Positions 15,305 to 22,671 of a stretch of DNA of 32,806 nucleotides are shown piece by piece. The translations under genes were made by a program, and so were the position numbers. The notes beneath the pieces were generated by a model that was given only the letters and a program-made list of their open reading frames with translations, made no database searches and had not been told where the DNA came from. The stretch is from CAKOSP01 sp964404455 (GTDB lineage: Bacteria; Bacillota_I; Bacilli_A; RF39; UBA660), in assembly GCA_964404455.1 (NCBI GenBank), contig CAYOJY010000002.1:1-32806 (forward strand), given 5' to 3'. Within the stretch, counting starts at the first letter, position 1; each line of letters opens with the position of its first letter.

Positions 15305-16681
15305 TTAAAATTCAACTTTTTCTTTAATATAATCAACTAATTTATCAATATTTAAAGAAATTTGCTCCATCGTATCACGATTTCTTAATGTTACAATATC
15401 TTTTTCTAAACTATTATCATCAATAGTAATTGCAAAAGGAGTTCCAATCGCATCACTTCGGCGATATCTTTTGCCAATACTTCCGGCATCATCTATTTGA
15501 CAAGAAAAATATTTAGTCAATTTATTATAAATCTCATAAGCTTTTTTACCATGAATTTTTTTAATTAATGGTAAAACACTCACTTTTATTGGCGCTAATG
15601 CGGGAATTAACTTTAAAACAATTCTTTCATCTGAATTATTAATTTTTTCTTTTTCATAAGCATTTACTAATATTGCTAATAATAATCGATCTAAACCAAC
15701 CGAAGGCTCAATCACATATGCTAAATATTTTTCATTAGTTTCAGAATCAATAGTTCTTAAATCAACTTTTGATTTTTCCATATGGACGTTTAAATCATAA
15801 TCAGTTCGATCAGCTATACCCCATAATTCACCCCAACCCATTGGATATAAAAACTCAATATCAGTTGTAGCTGCACTGTAAAAGGATAATTCTTCTTTAG
15901 CATGATCACGATATCTTAAATTTTCTTCTTTAATCCCTAATTCAATTAAAAAATCCAGACAATATTTTTTCCAATATTTAAACCATTCCAAATCCGTACC
16001 AGGCTTACAAAAAAACTCCAATTCCATTTGTTCAAATTCTCTTGTTCGAAAAATAAAATTACCCGGGGTTATTTCATTTCTAAAAGCTTTACCTGTTTGA
16101 GCTACCCCAAAAGGTAATTTTAAACGCATACTTCTTTCAATATTTTTAAAATTAACAAAAATACCTTGAGCCGTTTCCCCACGTAAATAAACTAAATTCT
16201 TATTTCCTTCAGTAACCCCTATGGAAGTTTCAAATAATAAATTAAATTTTCTAATTGAAGTATAATCTAATTTTTCACATTTGGGACATAAAATATTATT
16301 TTCATTGATATATTTTTCTAATTCTTCATTAGACCAGCCATCCGCGGTTATTTTGCCTTTCGTAAAATCTTCTACTAGTTTGTCCGCCCGATGTCTTGCT
16401 TTACATTTTTTACAATCAATTAAAGGATCGGCAAAAGATGCGACATGACCAGAAGCAACCCAAACATCAGGATTCATAATAATTGCTGCATCCAGCCCTA
16501 CATTATATTCACATTCCTGAATAAATTTTTTCTTCCAAGCATTTCTAATATTTTCTTTTAAATTAGTCCCTAATGGACCATAATCCCAAGAATTAGCTAA
16601 ACCATTATATATTTCACTTCCTTGAAATATAAATCCATACTGTTTACAATAATTAACGATTTCTTCCATTGTTAGTTTCAT
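15305..16681 (-). CDS. glyS: Glycyl-tRNA synthetase, single-chain type
   Basis: This is a class II synthetase of the eukaryote-like alpha-2 type (GlyQS/GRS1), 458 residues, not the separate alpha/beta subunits of B. subtilis. Features include YGFIFQGSEIYNGLANSWDYGP at the N-terminus and a zinc-type insertion with CKKC and CPKC pairs. Motif 2 is FRNEITPGNFIFRTREFEQMELEFF, motif 3 is EPSVGLDRLLLAIL, and an anticodon-binding domain follows. GAGGTGG stands 5 nt before ATG at 16681, so the upstream ATG at 16699 is rejected. It follows tdk by about 50 nt. No T-box is present in that spacer. Confidence 0.96.
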   Translation of the reverse strand: MKLTMEEIVNYCKQYGFIFQGSEIYNGLANSWDYGPLGTNLKENIRNAWKKKFIQECEYNVGLDAAIIMNPDVWVASGHVASFADPLIDCKKCKARHRADKLVEDFTKGKITADGWSNEELEKYINENNILCPKCEKLDYTSIRKFNLLFETSIGVTEGNKNLVYLRGETAQGIFVNFKNIERSMRLKLPFGVAQTGKAFRNEITPGNFIFRTREFEQMELEFFCKPGTDLEWFKYWKKYCLDFLIELGIKEENLRYRDHAKEELSFYSAATTDIEFLYPMGWGELWGIADRTDYDLNVHMEKSKVDLRTIDSETNEKYLAYVIEPSVGLDRLLLAILVNAYEKEKINNSDERIVLKLIPALAPIKVSVLPLIKKIHGKKAYEIYNKLTKYFSCQIDDAGSIGKRYRRSDAIGTPFAITIDDNSLEKDIVTLRNRDTMEQISLNIDKLVDYIKEKVEF

Positions 16682-16731
16682 ACTATCCACCTCTTTCATA
16701 ATTATACAAAAAAAAAAGCATTTCTTCTACT

Positions 16732-17370
16732 TTAATTAACTGTTTCCACTAATTTTGACAATTTTATTATAACTAAACTTTTTAATTTAACGTTTTTTAA
16801 ATAACAATCACCACATAAAGGCACGTATTCAACACTATTAGCAGAACCATCAATTATAATAATTTCACCTTTATCCGTAAATTTATCATTTTCTTTTCTG
16901 GCATTAAATATTGCTTTCTTCCCGCAACTGCATATACTGATACTACCTATTTCTTCAATTTCATCAGCTAAAGAAAATAAAGATGCTATCGCACCAGAAA
17001 ATATTTTTCCGGCAAAGTTACTCTTAAGACCATAAGTAATAACGGGAATATTTATTAAATGAGCAATAGCCCAAAGTTCTTCAATATGACTTTCCTCTAA
17101 AAATTCTACTTCATCAACTAAAATTATTCGAGCATTGTAATATATTTTATAATATTCTTCTTTTAATAAAGACTCATTTTCTGAAAGTAAGATATCAACC
17201 TTTCGATCAATCCCAATACGGGATAAAATATGATCAGCACCTTTAGTATCTTTTTCAGGTTTGATGATTACAAATTTAAGTTTTTTTTCTTCATATCCAT
17301 TAGCTGTTTGCAAAATATTAATAGATTTACCACAATTCATTGGTCCATATTTAAAAACTAAATTAGCCAT
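16732..17370 (-). CDS. tdk: Thymidine kinase
   Basis: Tdk phosphorylates thymidine in the salvage pathway. The 212-residue protein begins MANLVFKYGPMNCGKS, with the P-loop at residues 9-16. It continues with IILVDEVEFL (Walker B, Asp/Glu) and the YGLKSNFAGKIF loop. The zinc-binding cysteines are in CSCGKK and CGDC, and a lasso segment contains YVPLCGDCY. ATG at 17370 is chosen over ATG 17382 because GGTGAT lies 4 nt before it; the upstream ATG overlaps that site. It has its own promoter and probably drives glyS as well. It takes the place of glyQ in the Bacillus order recO-glyQ-glyS. Confidence 0.95.
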   Translation of the reverse strand: MANLVFKYGPMNCGKSINILQTANGYEEKKLKFVIIKPEKDTKGADHILSRIGIDRKVDILLSENESLLKEEYYKIYYNARIILVDEVEFLEESHIEELWAIAHLINIPVITYGLKSNFAGKIFSGAIASLFSLADEIEEIGSISICSCGKKAIFNARKENDKFTDKGEIIIIDGSANSVEYVPLCGDCYLKNVKLKSLVIIKLSKLVETVN

Positions 17371-17386
17371 TACTATCACCATTTTA

Positions 17387-17415
17387 ATATTAACATGAAT
17401 AAATTTTAATTACAA
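17387..17415 (-). promoter_or_regulatory. Predicted promoter of tdk-glyS
   Basis: TTGTAA (17410-17415), a 17-nt spacer and TAATAT (17387-17392) are followed by 6 nt, GGTGAT (17375-17380), 4 nt and ATG. The geometry is identical to tmcAL. Confidence 0.65.
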
Positions 17416-17445
17416 ATTTATATTTTCCAATTGCATTTTTTTCTA

Positions 17446-18177
17446 TTATATATTTATAATATTTTTTAAAAAACTTTTACTTTTTAAATAAAGACCGGTA
17501 TAATTATCATAATAATTATTTAAAAATATATTAATTTCTGTTTTAATATCATCATCTATTTTTATTTTAGAAATACTTTTTATATCAACTAAATAATACA
17601 TTCTTAATAATTTTAATACTTTAGGATTCATTATTTTTTGGCCCCTATAACATTTTTTACAAATTAACCCCCCATTTGTGGCATCTATTGTAATAATTTC
17701 TTTTTGATTATTACAAATCACACAAAAATCCAGGTTTATTCCTACTCCAATAAATTGAAGATATTTTACTTCTAAGATATTTGTCAGGATTAATGGATCT
17801 AAATTAGAGTCTAATTTTAATATAGCTTGAATAAACAAATCAAATATTTTTTCATTATTTGTTTCTTTTAAAATTTGATTTGTTAAATCAGTAATATAAG
17901 TTAAATAACTAATTAAAATTAAATCATTTTTAATATTTTTCAATGGATTAATTATATCTACTGATACAAGTGTCGAAAGTTTATTTTCTTTATAATAAAT
18001 TTGAAAAAAACCATAAGTAAATTTAATTGTTGAACTTCGCAAAGTAGATTTCATAGATTTAGCGCCCTTAGCTATAATCCCTAATAAACCGTATTCCTTT
18101 GTGAAGACATTAATTATTTTAGAAGTTTCTCCATATGCTGTTTCATTAATTATAAAACCTTCAACACATTTTAACAT
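17446..18177 (-). CDS. recO: DNA repair protein RecO
   Basis: RecO anneals ssDNA and, with RecR, loads RecA at gaps. The 243-residue protein has the N-terminal OB-fold (GFIINETAYGETSKIINVFTKEYG) and a helical middle. A zinc finger near residues 150-185 is formed by CVIC and CKKC. The gene starts one base after the stop of the tiny yqzL, so the two are translationally coupled. The order era-yqzL-recO is the Bacillus one. Confidence 0.95.
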   Translation of the reverse strand: MLKCVEGFIINETAYGETSKIINVFTKEYGLLGIIAKGAKSMKSTLRSSTIKFTYGFFQIYYKENKLSTLVSVDIINPLKNIKNDLILISYLTYITDLTNQILKETNNEKIFDLFIQAILKLDSNLDPLILTNILEVKYLQFIGVGINLDFCVICNNQKEIITIDATNGGLICKKCYRGQKIMNPKVLKLLRMYYLVDIKSISKIKIDDDIKTEINIFLNNYYDNYTGLYLKSKSFLKNIINI

Positions 18178-18178
18178 T

Positions 18179-18268
18179 TTAACCCTTCTTTGCTGCTTTT
18201 TTATATTCTAAATAATCAGATACTTTTCCAGTTTTAGCAAACTTATCCCAAGCTTCCTTTTTATTCAT
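18179..18268 (-). CDS. yqzL: YqzL-like small protein (29 residues)
   Basis: A 29-codon ORF begins MNKKEAWDKFAKTGKVSDYL and ends KKAAKKG. In B. subtilis a 47-residue YqzL sits at the same place, between era and recO, and has the same type of core (aromatic, F..TG....YL). This version lacks an N-terminal stretch but keeps that core. GGTGAT lies 4 nt before ATG and recO starts 1 nt after its stop, so it is clearly translated. Function is unknown; coupling translation of recO is plausible. An inverted repeat (18270-18300) covers its ribosome-binding site. Confidence 0.75.
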   Translation of the reverse strand: MNKKEAWDKFAKTGKVSDYLEYKKAAKKG

Positions 18269-18269
18269 T

Positions 18270-18300
18270 CATATCACCTTTCTATTTATATTGTGATATG
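18270..18300 (-). promoter_or_regulatory. Inverted repeat covering the yqzL Shine-Dalgarno
   Basis: An 8-bp perfect stem (catatcac / gtgatatg on the minus strand, 15-nt loop) would hide the GGTGAT site in a transcript reading through from era. A TATAAA (18285-18290) in the loop lies 6 nt from GGTGAT, the usual distance for promoters here, but it has no -35. A transcript starting there would lack the upstream arm. Confidence 0.4.
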
Positions 18301-18312
18301 TTTTTTCGTTTT

Positions 18313-19197
18313 TTATTCAAAATTTTTAAAACCTAATTCTAAAAAGTATTTTTCTTTATCTTTCCAATTTTCAATTTTTTTCACATAAGTTTCTAAATAT
18401 ACTTTTTTTTCAAATAAATTTTCTAAATCTTTTCTTGCTTCAATTCCAATTTGTTTAATTTTTTCTCCATGTTTTCCAATAATAATTTTTTTAATTGAAT
18501 CTCTTTCAACAATAATATCCACAAAGATATTAATAATATCTGCCTTATTTTCAAATTTAGTAGTATAACAAGTGACGCTGTGGGGAACTTCTTCACTTGT
18601 TGAATTAAGAATTTTTTCCCGAACAATTTCACTGGCCATGAAGGAAGATGTTGAACTTGTAAACTCATCTTCATTAAAGTATTTTACATCATCATATAAA
18701 TACTTTTTAATAACATAAATTAATCTTTCAATATTATCATTATGGGTAGCCGATATAGGTACAATTTCCGCAAAAGAATATTTATCTTTAACTTCGTCAA
18801 TTTTTTTAATTAATTCTTCATTATTTATTTTATCTATTTTATTTAACACTAAAATAACTGGTACATCATTATTTTTTAAGGATTCTAAAATGTATTGATC
18901 CCCTTTTCCAAATCCTGATGCAATATCAACTATAAATAAAATCACATCAACATCTTTTGTTAACGCAATAGCCTCTTTATTTAAAAACTTGCCTAAACGA
19001 TCAATCGGCTTACCAATTCCCGGAGTATCAACAAAAACTATTTGATAATCTTCTTCATTATAAATTCCTTGAATAATATTTCTTGTTGTTCCCGCTATTG
19101 GAGAGGTAATAGCTACTTTTTCATTAATAATTGTATTTAATAAGGTACTTTTACCTGTATTTGGTCGACCGATTAAACTAACAAAACCACTTTTCAT
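18313..19197 (-). CDS. era: GTPase Era
   Basis: Era is an essential GTPase that binds the 3' end of 16S rRNA during 30S maturation. The 294-residue protein has GRPNTGKST (G1), TSPIAGTTRN (switch I), DTPGIG (G3) and NKID (G4). It ends in a C-terminal KH domain with IIGKHGEKIKQIGIEARKDL. Its Shine-Dalgarno GGTGA overlaps the TGA stop of dgkA, so the genes are translationally coupled. Confidence 0.97.
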   Translation of the reverse strand: MKSGFVSLIGRPNTGKSTLLNTIINEKVAITSPIAGTTRNIIQGIYNEEDYQIVFVDTPGIGKPIDRLGKFLNKEAIALTKDVDVILFIVDIASGFGKGDQYILESLKNNDVPVILVLNKIDKINNEELIKKIDEVKDKYSFAEIVPISATHNDNIERLIYVIKKYLYDDVKYFNEDEFTSSTSSFMASEIVREKILNSTSEEVPHSVTCYTTKFENKADIINIFVDIIVERDSIKKIIIGKHGEKIKQIGIEARKDLENLFEKKVYLETYVKKIENWKDKEKYFLELGFKNFE

Positions 19198-19200
19198 AAA

Positions 19201-19611
19201 TCACCCTAATATTATGATTATCTTTTGAATAAAAATAAATCCACAAATAACCGCAAATGCTAAACTTGATACAAAAGCTGCTGCTGAGGCACAATCTTTG
19301 GCTATTTTGGCATATTCATTATAATCTTTGGTAAACATATCAACGGTTGCTTCAATTGAAGTGTTAAGTAATTCAATACTAAGCACAACAACAGAAGATA
19401 AGATTATTATTGCCCATTGAATAAAAGAAATATCTAAAATTAAGCCAATAATTATAACACTAATTGTGCCAAAACCATGTAACCATAAACTCTGTTCATT
19501 CGCATAAGCATAAGTTAAACCATTAATGGAATATTTAATACTATCAATAAATCTTTTAAAACTAAATTTTTTATTTTGATTCTTTGGTACTTCTTGTTTC
19601 TTTAAATTCAT
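19201..19611 (-). CDS. dgkA: Diacylglycerol/undecaprenol kinase
   Basis: This small membrane kinase in Gram-positives phosphorylates undecaprenol, feeding the lipid carrier for wall synthesis. The 136-residue protein has a basic N-terminal tail, three membrane helices (near 50-66, 69-87 and 112-134), and the catalytic signature ELLNTSIEATVD. The family's KDCASAAAF segment follows. Its first 13 codons overlap the end of ybeY by 41 nt in another frame. It is in the ybeY-dgkA-era operon; cdd, which follows dgkA in Bacillus, is absent. Confidence 0.95.
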   Translation of the reverse strand: MNLKKQEVPKNQNKKFSFKRFIDSIKYSINGLTYAYANEQSLWLHGFGTISVIIIGLILDISFIQWAIIILSSVVVLSIELLNTSIEATVDMFTKDYNEYAKIAKDCASAAAFVSSLAFAVICGFIFIQKIIIILG

Positions 19612-20029
19612 TTAAAATCAACTCCTGTTTTTCAAACATATTTTTTTCTTCATTTTCATTTTGATGATTATAACCTAATAAATGAAGTAACCCATGAACT
19701 GTTAAGAAACATAATTCTCTTACTTCACTATGACTATATTCTTTTGCCTGATTTACCATTTTAGGGATGCATATATATATTTCTCCTAAAAGGCGATAAC
19801 CATTTACTTTCTTGCCCCCATTATCCTCAAATGCAAATGATATAACATCTGTTGTTTTATCAATTTTACGATAATTCCGGTTAATTTTTTTAATTGCTGC
19901 CTCATCGGTAAAAATAATTGTAAAAACACTTTTTTTTATTTTTTCTAATTTTAAAGTTTTTTTTATAACCTTTTCTAAAATTTCGGGATAATTATAGTTA
20001 TATTCATTAATAATTTCATAGTAATTCAT
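19571..20029 (-). CDS. ybeY: Endoribonuclease YbeY
   Basis: YbeY is a zinc-dependent RNase involved in 16S rRNA 3' processing and ribosome quality control. The 152-residue protein carries INRNYRKIDKTTDVISFAFE and the metal-binding signature HGLLHLLGYNH (three His) near residue 113. It has a charged C-terminal tail that arises from the 41-nt overlap with dgkA. The start overlaps the end of the VanZ-like gene by 14 nt. phoH and yqfF, normally just upstream in Bacillota, are missing. Confidence 0.96.
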   Translation of the reverse strand: MNYYEIINEYNYNYPEILEKVIKKTLKLEKIKKSVFTIIFTDEAAIKKINRNYRKIDKTTDVISFAFEDNGGKKVNGYRLLGEIYICIPKMVNQAKEYSHSEVRELCFLTVHGLLHLLGYNHQNENEEKNMFEKQELILNEFKETRSTKESK

Positions 20030-20645
20030 TTATATTAATAACCCCCATAAAACCGAGAATATAAGCAATTAAAGTAAATATTATTATAATACACAAAACA
20101 TCATAAAGTCCATCTTTTTGAAAAATTTTAGGTAATCTACATTTTACGGCATTTAAACCTACAAATATTAAATAACCGATTGAAGAACCTAAAACATTTA
20201 AAATAACATCATCAATGTCAAATGCTCTGCCAATATTATATTGAATTAATTCAACTGAAAAACTAACAATTAAGGTTGCAGTAAACACTGTAAAAATAGT
20301 TTTAGGTTTAATATGATAAGCAATATAAAGACCAAATGGTAAAAAGGCGACAATATTACCTAAAATATTAAAGGCAAATAATTTACTTCCAACTGCATAG
20401 CGAGTTATCTCAGCAAATGGAATAAAGTTAAATCCCCGTATTATATTAATATCAGTTTTACTTAAAAAGGTAAATAAGATTAAAATATACAAAATAAATA
20501 ATAAATCGAGTGTTTCTTTATAAAAACAAGTTCTTTGCCGACTATTTTTTAAATAGTAAAATCTAATAACAGTTAAAGTAACAATAAACATTAATAGGAT
20601 TGGCCATATATCTTTAATTGTTTCTTCAAATAATTGTACAAACAT
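20016..20645 (-). CDS. VanZ-like family membrane protein
   Basis: The 209-residue protein has five or six membrane helices and the VanZ family landmarks FNFIPFAEI (near 75) and NILGNIVAFLPFGL (near 95). SVELIQYNIGRAFDIDDVILNVLG follows, with the acidic residues typical of the domain. VanZ itself gives low-level teicoplanin resistance, but most family members have no known role and this is not evidence of resistance. It lies between yqfD and ybeY, where Bacillus has phoH and yqfF, and overlaps ybeY by 14 nt. Confidence 0.88.
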   Translation of the reverse strand: MFVQLFEETIKDIWPILLMFIVTLTVIRFYYLKNSRQRTCFYKETLDLLFILYILILFTFLSKTDINIIRGFNFIPFAEITRYAVGSKLFAFNILGNIVAFLPFGLYIAYHIKPKTIFTVFTATLIVSFSVELIQYNIGRAFDIDDVILNVLGSSIGYLIFVGLNAVKCRLPKIFQKDGLYDVLCIIIIFTLIAYILGFMGVININELL

Positions 20646-20661
20646 TACTTTTCCTCTTTTC

Positions 20662-21771
20662 TTAATTAATTATTTCTTCAGTTACAATAAATACCTCTAT
20701 ATCTATTTTACTATCATTTATACTTTTTTTCAAAACTTTTTTACTAATTATCTTTTCATTTGCCTTTAATTTTAACTTTATTTTGTTTTCTGCCTCTAAA
20801 AGGGCTTTTTGAAGTCCCGTTTTTTCATCATAAATATATTTTTTTCTAATGATTTCTTCTTCTTTTTCTAAATACAAACGATAATTAAATAAATCAAATA
20901 AAATCTTATAGCTACTTTGACTATTTTTTATTCTTTTTCTTAAAATTCTTTTTTTATAATTAAGATGCTGAAATAATAAATTATATCTACTTTTTCCACT
21001 TTTTTCATCAATAAAATACTCTAAGGGCAAACTAACACTTACTTCATACCAACGTTCAGCATTAATTATTCCTTCCGCACAAACTTGAGTTTTTAAGGAT
21101 TCGTTATATACAATATTACCTGTAATTAATAAATCTCCTTCTTTAACATAATCACCAATTGTAACTAAATTTACCCCTTTAAGAACATTTAATCCAGTAA
21201 TTACCCCATTTTTTTTAGCATAAACATCACAAAATAAAACTTTTTCTTCTTTCTTCGTAATAATTCTTTCTTCAGCTCGAACTATATATTTCATTCCTTT
21301 ATTTTCAATTTCCAACCAATCTAATTTATCAGGATATTTTTGTAAAATTTTTTCTTTAATTTTATTTATTTTTTGATAACTTTTTTTAAAAGTTAATGGC
21401 TTTAAATTATTTTCCAATAATTCTTCTTTAATAATATTTTTAATTTCTTTTTTTTCATGAATTATTTGAATATCAATAATTACATTATTAAATATCAAAA
21501 AGAAAATTAATCCACTTAAAGAAATAATAAAAAATAATAAATTTTTGTGAATTAATTCAAAAAAATAATTAATACCGGTTTTTTTATCAATTGTAAATTT
21601 ATAACTAATAATATACTTTTTAACTTTTATATAATCACTTAAACTTATTTTTAAAAAAACATATTTTTTTGTTTTTTTAATTTCATAAACATTAATATAT
21701 AAATTGTTTAATTTATTTATTAATTTATAATAATTATTATTTTCTGTTTTAATCCAAATAATATCATTCAT
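20662..21771 (-). CDS. yqfD: Sporulation protein YqfD
   Basis: YqfD is a sigma-E-controlled mother-cell membrane protein needed for efficient sporulation; its biochemistry is unknown. The 369-residue product has one membrane helix near residues 73-93. A large outer region includes YVVRAEERI-like and YAKKNGVITGLNVLKGVNLVTIGDYVKEGDLLI, the conserved block resembling a lipoyl-like hairpin. It overlaps yqfC by 8 nt, the same pairing as in Bacillus. Confidence 0.9.
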   Translation of the reverse strand: MNDIIWIKTENNNYYKLINKLNNLYINVYEIKKTKKYVFLKISLSDYIKVKKYIISYKFTIDKKTGINYFFELIHKNLLFFIISLSGLIFFLIFNNVIIDIQIIHEKKEIKNIIKEELLENNLKPLTFKKSYQKINKIKEKILQKYPDKLDWLEIENKGMKYIVRAEERIITKKEEKVLFCDVYAKKNGVITGLNVLKGVNLVTIGDYVKEGDLLITGNIVYNESLKTQVCAEGIINAERWYEVSVSLPLEYFIDEKSGKSRYNLLFQHLNYKKRILRKRIKNSQSSYKILFDLFNYRLYLEKEEEIIRKKYIYDEKTGLQKALLEAENKIKLKLKANEKIISKKVLKKSINDSKIDIEVFIVTEEIIN

Positions 21772-22009
21772 GATTATAATTTAAACTTTTAATTGTTCCT
21801 TTAATTAATACCTCATTCTTCAGCATTTTTTTAATTAAAAGTTTTTCCCCTTTTACAATTAAAACAAAATCAACAAATTGAAATATCATTTCCTCATTAT
21901 TAAATTTTTGAATTTTTTCAAAATTATATATGTGAATATAATTCTTATACAACGATACAAAGTATTCTTGATCATATAAAAAATTTTTTATATTATCTTT
22001 TAAATTCAC
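21764..22009 (-). CDS. yqfC: Sporulation protein YqfC (YabP family)
   Basis: This 81-residue protein of the YabP/YqfC family has the beta-rich IHIYNFEKIQKFNNEEMIFQF and VLIVKGEKLLIKKML-EVLIKGTI pattern. It is short compared with the roughly 93-residue Bacillus protein. It starts at GTG with GGTGAT 3 nt upstream and TATAAT 6 nt before that. The upstream CATATAAT also fits the sigma-E -10 (CATACAAT), consistent with known sigma-E control of this pair. It is followed by yqfD. Confidence 0.88.
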   Translation of the reverse strand: MNLKDNIKNFLYDQEYFVSLYKNYIHIYNFEKIQKFNNEEMIFQFVDFVLIVKGEKLLIKKMLKNEVLIKGTIKSLNYNHE

Positions 22010-22024
22010 ATTATCACCATTTAA

Positions 22025-22055
22025 ATTATATGAAAATTAAAAAAGACTATTGCAA
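22025..22055 (-). promoter_or_regulatory. Possible yqfC-yqfD promoter, sigma-E-like
   Basis: CATATAAT (22025-22032) matches 7 of 8 sigma-E -10 positions; upstream, AATAGT is a partial -35 match at slightly short spacing. TATAAT is 6 nt from GGTGAT. It overlaps the rpsU terminator. Confidence 0.4.
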
Positions 22056-22064
22056 AAGTCTTTT
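22037..22064 (-). terminator. Rho-independent terminator of rpsU
   Basis: An 8-bp stem (aaaagact / agtctttt, 8-nt loop) is followed by six T on the minus strand, 21 nt past the rpsU stop. Confidence 0.8.
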
Positions 22065-22084
22065 CAAAAACCATTAAATCTTAA

Positions 22085-22276
22085 TTAATAACGATCTTTT
22101 TTAGATTTACGAGAATTTTTAATGCCTTCTTTAATTTCATTTCTTTTCTTTACGCCAGGTTTCTCGTAATGTTTTCTTTTTTTTACTTCAGAAAGGACGC
22201 CGCTTTTAGCTACCTTAGCTTTTAGTTTTCGTAATGCACCATCAACGTTTCCATTTTGAACTACTACTTTTGTCAT
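22085..22276 (-). CDS. rpsU: 30S ribosomal protein S21
   Basis: S21 is a small basic protein of the 30S subunit near the anti-Shine-Dalgarno region. The 63-residue product (MTKVVVQNGNVDGALRKLKA, then KSGVLSEVKKRKHYEKPGVKK) matches the family in full. GGGAGGGCGG precedes ATG. It has its own promoter and terminator. In Bacillus, rpsU begins the yqeY-yqfA-yqfB-yqfC cluster; here the three genes between rpsU and yqfC are gone. Confidence 0.97.
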   Translation of the reverse strand: MTKVVVQNGNVDGALRKLKAKVAKSGVLSEVKKRKHYEKPGVKKRNEIKEGIKNSRKSKKDRY

Positions 22277-22305
22277 TTTCCGCCCTCCCTTCGTTTCTGT
22301 AAGTT

Positions 22306-22334
22306 ATTATAGCACTATTTCCCCCAACACACAA
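22306..22334 (-). promoter_or_regulatory. Predicted sigma-A promoter of rpsU
   Basis: TTGTGT (22329-22334), a 17-nt spacer ending TGC, and a consensus TATAAT (22306-22311) form an extended -10 promoter. Confidence 0.75.
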
Positions 22335-22468
22335 CTAAAAATAACTGCAATAAGCTTCCTTTTTAAAATTAATTTTACAATTTAACTAAGTAATAAAAGA
22401 ATCATTTTCTTTTTTACGGTTAGTGTTAATCAAAAATTTTATATTTTAGAAAATATAATTTTATTATA

Positions 22469-22497
22469 AAAACTGTTGACTTTTAATCAACAGTTTT
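22469..22497 (-). terminator. Rho-independent terminator of the bacteriocin-type operon
   Basis: An 11-bp stem (aaaactgttga / tcaacagtttt, 7-nt loop) lies 10 nt past the stop of the second double-glycine peptide gene and is followed by T-rich sequence on the minus strand. Confidence 0.8.
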
Positions 22498-22507
22498 ATC
22501 TTTTAGT

Positions 22508-22669
22508 TTAACAATAATTTTTTCTAATACTATTTTTTATTGCTGAACCAACTAACTGCCCAAGTAATAAGAACGTTGAAGCTAATCTAGAAATTGCATT
22601 TACCATTGTTGAAGAAATACTGGCTCCGCCATTTATTTCTTGTAATTCAATATTATTTAATACTATCAT
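22508..22669 (-). CDS. Double-glycine leader peptide 2, putative class IIb bacteriocin subunit (53 residues)
   Basis: The ORF encodes MIVLNNIELQEINGG followed by a 38-residue core that begins ASISSTMVNAISRLAS. The leader has the ELxxIxGG signature cleaved by C39 peptidases during export, and such a transporter is in the same operon. The core is an amphipathic/hydrophobic helix with GQLVG (residues 37-41, a GxxxG motif) and a basic tail ending in a single Cys (53). ATG follows the stop of peptide 1 by 2 nt, with a poor Shine-Dalgarno, so translation is probably coupled. Ribosomal subunit-like expression of equal peptide amounts would suit a two-peptide bacteriocin. No named homologue is claimed. 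Confidence 0.8.
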   Translation of the reverse strand: MIVLNNIELQEINGGASISSTMVNAISRLASTFLLLGQLVGSAIKNSIRKNYC

Positions 22670-22671
22670 TT

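Noticed and set aside
16682..16731. T-box riboswitch before glyS
   Set aside because: The gap to tdk is only about 50 nt and holds no specifier stem or T-box sequence.
18423..18674. Minus-strand frame of 83 codons within era
   Set aside because: Same-strand alternative frame of the conserved KH region of Era.
20016..20645. VanZ-like gene as an antibiotic resistance determinant
   Set aside because: The family is mostly of unknown function and no van cluster is present; family membership alone does not indicate resistance.
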